This document shows positions 60,086-64,000 of a stretch of 64,000 nt of DNA, in pieces. This stretch comes from Beta vulgaris subsp. vulgaris (Eukaryota; Streptophyta; Magnoliopsida; Caryophyllales; Amaranthaceae). A model generated the notes under the pieces. That model worked only from the letters and a program-made list of their open reading frames with translations. It had not been told where the DNA came from and made no database searches. The stretch is taken from assembly GCF_026745355.1 (NCBI RefSeq), contig NC_079205.1, forward strand, positions 5,543,832-5,607,831. Reading direction: 5' to 3'. The position numbers and the translations under genes are program-made. Each line of letters starts with the position of its first letter. Positions within the stretch are counted from its first letter, which is position 1.

Positions 60086-60545
60086 TAAAAATAAAAAATT
60101 CCCATGCAGTTGCACTGGTAAAAATTCAAAATCATGACTAAGTGGGCAACTACAAATGGGTGGCCAAATATGATGCATCTATGGCGTAAGAGGTAGAATA
60201 AGACTTCCATAAGTGGTTGCTGAAACCGACATATGACTGAGTTCTATTGCTGGTGCGAATTGTGATTTTATCTTAGACTCTATGGGAAGCAATAGACAGA
60301 GCAAATACTATTTCTATCAACTTTTTTAAAAAAATATAGGTGGGTCATGTCATCCACTATGACATTAACTACATCCGCCTAAAGACACGGGTTATAAGTC
60401 AGTTTCTAAAGTAATCTCAATACATGATTATGAAATCTTAAATCACAAGTTAATATTTCCCACCATGACTTTAGGACAAACTTCTTAAAATTTTCAATTT
60501 ATAAGACAATATTTCCCGTCCAGTATGCACGATGCACGGGAAGTT
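60086..60545 (+). mobile_element. Degenerate Helitron 3' ends
   Basis: Two hairpin-like sites, cccatgcagttgcactgg near 60101-60118 and cccgtccagtatgcacgat followed by gcacggg near 60517-60542, resemble the cccgtgcat...gcacggg terminus. Neither keeps CTAG. Confidence 0.45.
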
Positions 60546-60894
60546 ACTATTATTTTCGGAAGCAATGTCGGAGTAAAAATATTTATCCCAAGAATGACAC
60601 TAATCCCGTTTGACTTTGCTAAATTTTCTATCAGATATCAGAGATGACAATTTCCTTTAATTAATGATTTTTTTTACTATGACCAAAAATAAAAGTCATC
60701 AAGGACAAACTCTGTCTCATGTAGGCCTGTATCTTTTGATACCTGTTTTCAGCCATGGGCAATTTTATGTTGTCGTTTCTAGAGTTACAAGCAAAAAAGG
60801 TCTCGAGATCCTTTTGTTGGATGAAAAACATTGTTTGCGTGCAAATACGCCAAATGTAGTTTACAAGGCTTGTGTTCGCAAACATATAAATTGA
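60546..60894 (+). pseudogene. Helitron helicase C-terminal remnant
   Basis: In shifting frames the sequence reads GSNVGVKIFIPRMTLIPFDFAKFS, then MTKNKSHQGQTLSHVGLYL, PVFSHGQFYVVVSRVTSKKG and NVVYKACV, with stop TGA at 60892-60894. This is the final 110 or so residues of the Helitron helicase. Frame changes after KFS make it inactive. A hairpin and weak 3' end follow at 61034-61054. Confidence 0.85.
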
Positions 60895-61024
60895 TTTGGA
60901 AATTTCATTTGTAATTTTTGTTCATCACCACTCATACAGTCATACTTTATGTTTTATGATTTTGTGTAATATGAGATGTTAAGTCAATGTTATTATGTGA
61001 CTTTATTTAAATATGTAATAAAAC

Positions 61025-61065
61025 AATAAATACTCCCGTGCGTTATGCACGGGTCATAATACTCC
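61025..61065 (+). other. Helitron 3' hairpin without intact CTAG
   Basis: actcccgtgcgttatgcacg then ggtcataatactcc. The hairpin is intact, but the last bases differ from tcctaaaactag seen at 61617-61628. Confidence 0.65.
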
Positions 61066-61110
61066 ACTGAATTCTTCAATACAATTAAATGCTCTGGTCT
61101 CCCAAATCAT

Positions 61111-61472
61111 AGCATACGATTAAAGGTTGGTGCGCCCGTTATGCTTCTACGTAATATTGATCAAACATCTGGATTATGTAATGGCACGAGTTAGTCGTCA
61201 ATCATTTAGGTAATCGTGTTATTGAAGCTACTGTTATTTCCGGAAGTAATGTGGGTGCAAAAGTTTTTATCCCAAGAATGACATTGACGCCGTTGGACTC
61301 CACCAAGTAATCATTTAGGTAATCGTGTTATTGAAGCCAAGGCCAATTTTATGTTGTTGTTTCCAGAGTTACGAGCAAAAAAGGTCTGAAGATACTTCCT
61401 TTTGACAAAGAACACGGAGTGCGTACAAGTACAACAAACGTAGTTTACAAGGAAGTGTTTTCAAACATATAG
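61111..61472 (+). pseudogene. Helitron helicase C-terminal remnant, second tandem copy
   Basis: Reads VGAPVMLLRNIDQTSGLCNG, then (after a frame change) HLGNRVIEATVISGSNVGAK and VFIPRMTLTPLDSTK. A deletion brings in GQFYVVVSRVTSKKGLKILP and the C-terminus NVVYKEVFSNI, with stop TAG at 61470-61472. The block between DSTK and GQFY (QRRQFP...KSQGQTL in the family) is missing, and the word tcatttaggtaatcgtgtta occurs twice (61202 and 61309) at this junction. It is followed by the intact Helitron 3' end. Confidence 0.88.
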
Positions 61473-61595
61473 ATTGCGTTACAAAAATCATTTATGTAAA
61501 TAACGATTTGATGCCTTCATATATGATTAGTTAAATATGTTACGTTATTTTGATTATTTTTATTGATCATTAGTTATGCTATCAAGCAATTAATA

Positions 61596-61628
61596 CTCCC
61601 GTGCATCATGCACGGGTCCTAAAACTAG
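61596..61628 (+). other. Helitron 3' terminus
   Basis: Hairpin cccgtgcatcatgcacggg followed by tcctaaaactag. The T after CTAG is the expected host base. Confidence 0.88.
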
Positions 61629-62341
61629 TATAATTATAACAATCACTCACAAGTCAACTAAAATCATAAAATTGCATAATTTACATTATGCAAATCACTA
61701 AAATGAGGAAACTTTACAAAAACTTAAAAATTCACTTACAAACTACAACATATGAAAAAATCGACTTAAAATCAAAGTGTCTACTTTCTTTACAATTTAT
61801 GAAGTACTGTACTTAATTCAAAAATCAACTAAAAAATTATAATATTAGAATTCATAAATAAATTCAATAAAATTTCTAGTTTGTTCATAGAATTTAACTT
61901 TGAAAAGTAAAAAAAAAACAAAAAGAATGGTGAGAGACTTAAGTGACATAAACTAAACCAATCAAATTTTGCAACTAAAAACAATTATACTTCGTATGTC
62001 TAGTGTTCAAATTTTGACTCTTGTGCCGAAGAAAATCGAGTTTCTGTTTCGAAAAAAATTCAAGCACGCATCGAGTCCACACAAACAACTTCTTTTTGTT
62101 TTTCATTAGTTCCAAAACTCCGTATTTTTCCGAGATCATAATAAGAGGGTTGTACTTGTACCCGTCAGTCCGTCACCCGTTGACATGGTGCCATTGTGAA
62201 AGTGGTCAAGCAACTCATCTTCAACCGGAAGAACCTTTGAATTCTGGAAAAAAGAAGAAATACTTCTCCTTCATCAACAATCATCAAAGAAAATCCCCTT
62301 ATTAAATTCACCTACTTAATTGCAGCAAAAGAAGTACAAAA
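61629..62341. other. Flank of the interrupted Helitron, then promoter and 5' leader of the next gene
   Basis: 61629-61900 continues the Helitron cut at 48234. 61900-62341 should hold the promoter and leader of the gene starting at 62342. No clear TATA box; the leader near 62265-62341 is CT- and A-rich. Confidence 0.55.
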
Positions 62342-64000
62342 ATGGTAGATAGTGATAAAAACTGGGATTTCTATCTCCGAACACTCTCAGCAAGCGCCAG
62401 AGACTCTGCTCCTCCTGCTTCCGATCCTTCTCTTCTTCAATCCGTCAGTTGTTTTCTCTCTCCTAGGGTTTTTCCCCCTTTTTGTGCCGGTAATTCTTTC
62501 AATGTCAAATATTGAAGAATTGTGCTTGATTTTTGTTTTTTTTGAAACAGGTGAAGAAGCTGTGCGAGCTTTGTAAAGCAGAGAATTCCGATGATTTAGT
62601 TGCTCGAATTTATCCCTCCATTAATCGACTCTTTCAACGCTCTGTTGCTTCGATTCCTCAATCTCGCTCTTCTCATGGCATTCTCTTACTGGTCTGTGTT
62701 TAAATTTCCAATGATTTCAATTTTGTTTTTTTTTTGGAATTTTTTTATTTCTGCTTAAAATTTGAATTGTTTTGAGTTCAACATTGATTATTTTTAATAG
62801 CTTGCTATGTAGTTATTTGTGGAAATTGGAGATGTAATTGATTTAAGCAGTATTAAATCCAGAAAAAAAGTGTCTATTGTGTACTCATTGACAAATTTCT
62901 ATTGGTTAGGTTTAGTCACCTTTTTTTGTCGTGTCAAACTCGCTAGTTACTGTCTTTAGTCAAGCCAAATCCAGGAAGAAGATTAAGTGAAAAGGTCACT
63001 TGGAACTAGTTAAAACATGAGAATTTTGGTAGTCAGGTTTGAGTTACTAGGACGGGATCCTATAATGTCTAAGATGGAAAGTTATGTTCAAATTAGGTTT
63101 CGAATCAAAGCCTGGCAGATCTGCTGCTCGTAAGGTGTATGAGTTTGTGATGTACGGAGCCTTTCCCTCTGCGAGCATAGAGTTGTTTTATGATAACCTT
63201 AGTGTTTCTTATGTTTTTGGAGGTAGGGAGGTGAAAATATCTGAATTCTTGGGGAACTTTAGTACCGTTGGTAGAATTGATGGTGGTTACTATAGTAATA
63301 GTGACATAAAGAGTTAAAAATTAGAATACAATATGTAAAGAGGTAATAAAGATCGATAACTTTGGTAGTCCGGCTTCAAAACAGTGTTTCAACAATTAAT
63401 TCAAAGGATAAAGATGCTTAGCTCTTGAGTGAAAGGCCATTGATTGTTGAATTCTTAGAGCATATATAATCTTTCTATGTAAGAATGTACTTATTGGAAG
63501 TTTGGTACTGCTTGTGAAGACATTACTGACTCCTTGTGATGGTTTCCTTCTCAACAGGCTATTCTCCAATTTTTCTTGGACTTTGGAGAGTCTGTTCTTC
63601 ATGATGCTGATCCGAGTCTCAGGACATTCTTTCATTCTTGCTTGAGCCGGTGAAACTATTATCTCTTACATATAAACTTATCTTAGCTATTTCAGCAGTG
63701 TTAATGTTGGATGATCTTTTTTTTTTAAAATTTTTTAATATACACCGTATTAAAATTTCAAGCTATCTTTGGTCTTCATAATTTCTGAGATATCCACACT
63801 TAAACTGCAAAATAGAGAAATAGAAGGAGCATTATATCGTTATTTGAATTGACTTTTATTATATTGAAAATGAACAAACAAGCTGATCAGAAGTAAAAGT
63901 ATGCAACTTTGGTTCTTTATTTAATTATTATGATACATATTGAAAATTATTTATTTTTTTATCCAACTTTTACATTTACCAGGATATTTTTTTTTTTCGG
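62342..64000 (+). CDS. Conserved plant protein, 5' part (tentatively AP-5 complex subunit beta-like)
   Basis: Multi-exon gene cut by the right window edge. Exon 1 is 62342-62443 (MVDSDKNWDFYLRTLSASAR ... LLQS), exon 2 is 62551-62691 (VKKLCELCKAENSDDLVARI ... ILLL), exon 3 is 63558-63649 (AILQFFLDFGESVLHDADPS LRTFFHSCLSR, ending in phase 2). Donors tcc|gtcagt, ctg|gtctgt and ccg|gtgaaa, and acceptors aacag|gtg and aacag|gct, fit GT-AG. The first two exons join in phase 0. The helical, adaptin-like start and the words AILQFFLDFGE and DADPSLRTFF remind me of plant proteins annotated as AP-5 beta-like, which act in endosomal trafficking; this name rests on memory and could be wrong. That it is a real gene is well supported by the clean splice phases. 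Confidence 0.82.

Larger units (their letters stand above)
48235..61628 (+). mobile_element. Large Helitron block, 13.4 kb
   Basis: Starts TCTATACTATTATCTAAAGC at 48235 after A. Ends with cccgtgcatcatgcacggg (61598-61616), then tcctaaaactag at 61628, followed by T. The interrupted Helitron resumes after it, which supports both ends. It contains a second, related 5' end at 52386, a 140-aa ORF, a Stowaway MITE, helicase remnants and extra 3'-type hairpins. It is likely two or more Helitrons nested in each other. Intact Rep or helicase domains are missing, so it could not have moved on its own. Confidence 0.78.

Noticed and set aside
63084..63317. 77-aa ORF on the plus strand
   Set aside because: It lies wholly within intron 2 of the last gene and has no recognised motif.

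Overview
This is nuclear DNA of a flowering plant. The signs are F-box/FBD/LRR genes with GT-AG introns, a plant-type LINE with a C-terminal RNase H domain, a Ty1/copia fragment, Helitrons ending in CTAG behind a GC hairpin, Stowaway and Tourist/Harbinger-like MITEs, a Mutator-like element with a 9-bp target duplication, and tRNA-derived SINEs. A dicot is likely; I guess Caryophyllales but cannot show it. Most of the window is AT-rich, repeat-dominated intergenic DNA. There are few host genes: an intact F-box/FBD gene at 1826-3455 (-), its broken paralogue at 30219-31701 (-), a third F-box/FBD gene at 34057-35626 (-), an inverted F-box fragment near 39961-40410 (+), and the 5' part of a conserved multi-exon plant gene at 62342 to the right edge (+).

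Layout. 1-1225: frameshifted 3' end of a copia retrotransposon with its LTR. About 1465-5245 and about 25525-32185: two copies of one segmental duplication, each carrying an F-box/FBD gene. Copy A took a 1.36-kb MITE in its 5' leader. Copy B took a 305-bp MITE and then a 4-kb LINE downstream of the gene, and lost a net 80 bp from exon 1. 5300-11100: MITEs, a TIR element inside a (TA)n tract, SINEs and a hAT-like MITE. 11308-21640: about 10 kb of nested Helitron material splitting a MITE whose other half resumes at 21641. 22000-25520: Harbinger-like and Stowaway MITEs. 32477-33606: Mutator-like element. 35645-42000: mostly non-coding sequence upstream of the third F-box gene. 42131-46015: retroposed tRNA-like sequence, SINE, Stowaway and a hAT-like element. 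47048-61628: abutting and nested Helitrons, including one of about 13.4 kb (48235-61628) with a 140-aa ORF behind a TATA box and several helicase C-terminal remnants next to multiple 3' ends. 61629 to end: flank and the last host gene.

How the parts relate. The F-box proteins would be substrate adaptors of SCF ubiquitin ligases; they look like a local, fast-turnover family (one intact, one newly broken, one intact and divergent, one fragment). The duplication works as a natural control: each copy shows the pre-insertion state of elements in the other, so several insertion ends and target duplications can be read directly. The most unusual signals are the LINE 5' junction, which carries filler copied from inside the LINE and from the neighbouring MITE; the Helitrons, which repeatedly keep only the last stretch of the helicase plus the 3' terminus; the candidate gene inside the 13.4-kb Helitron; and a tiny tRNA-like retrocopy with a perfect 16-bp target duplication. 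I found no clearly new multi-gene system.
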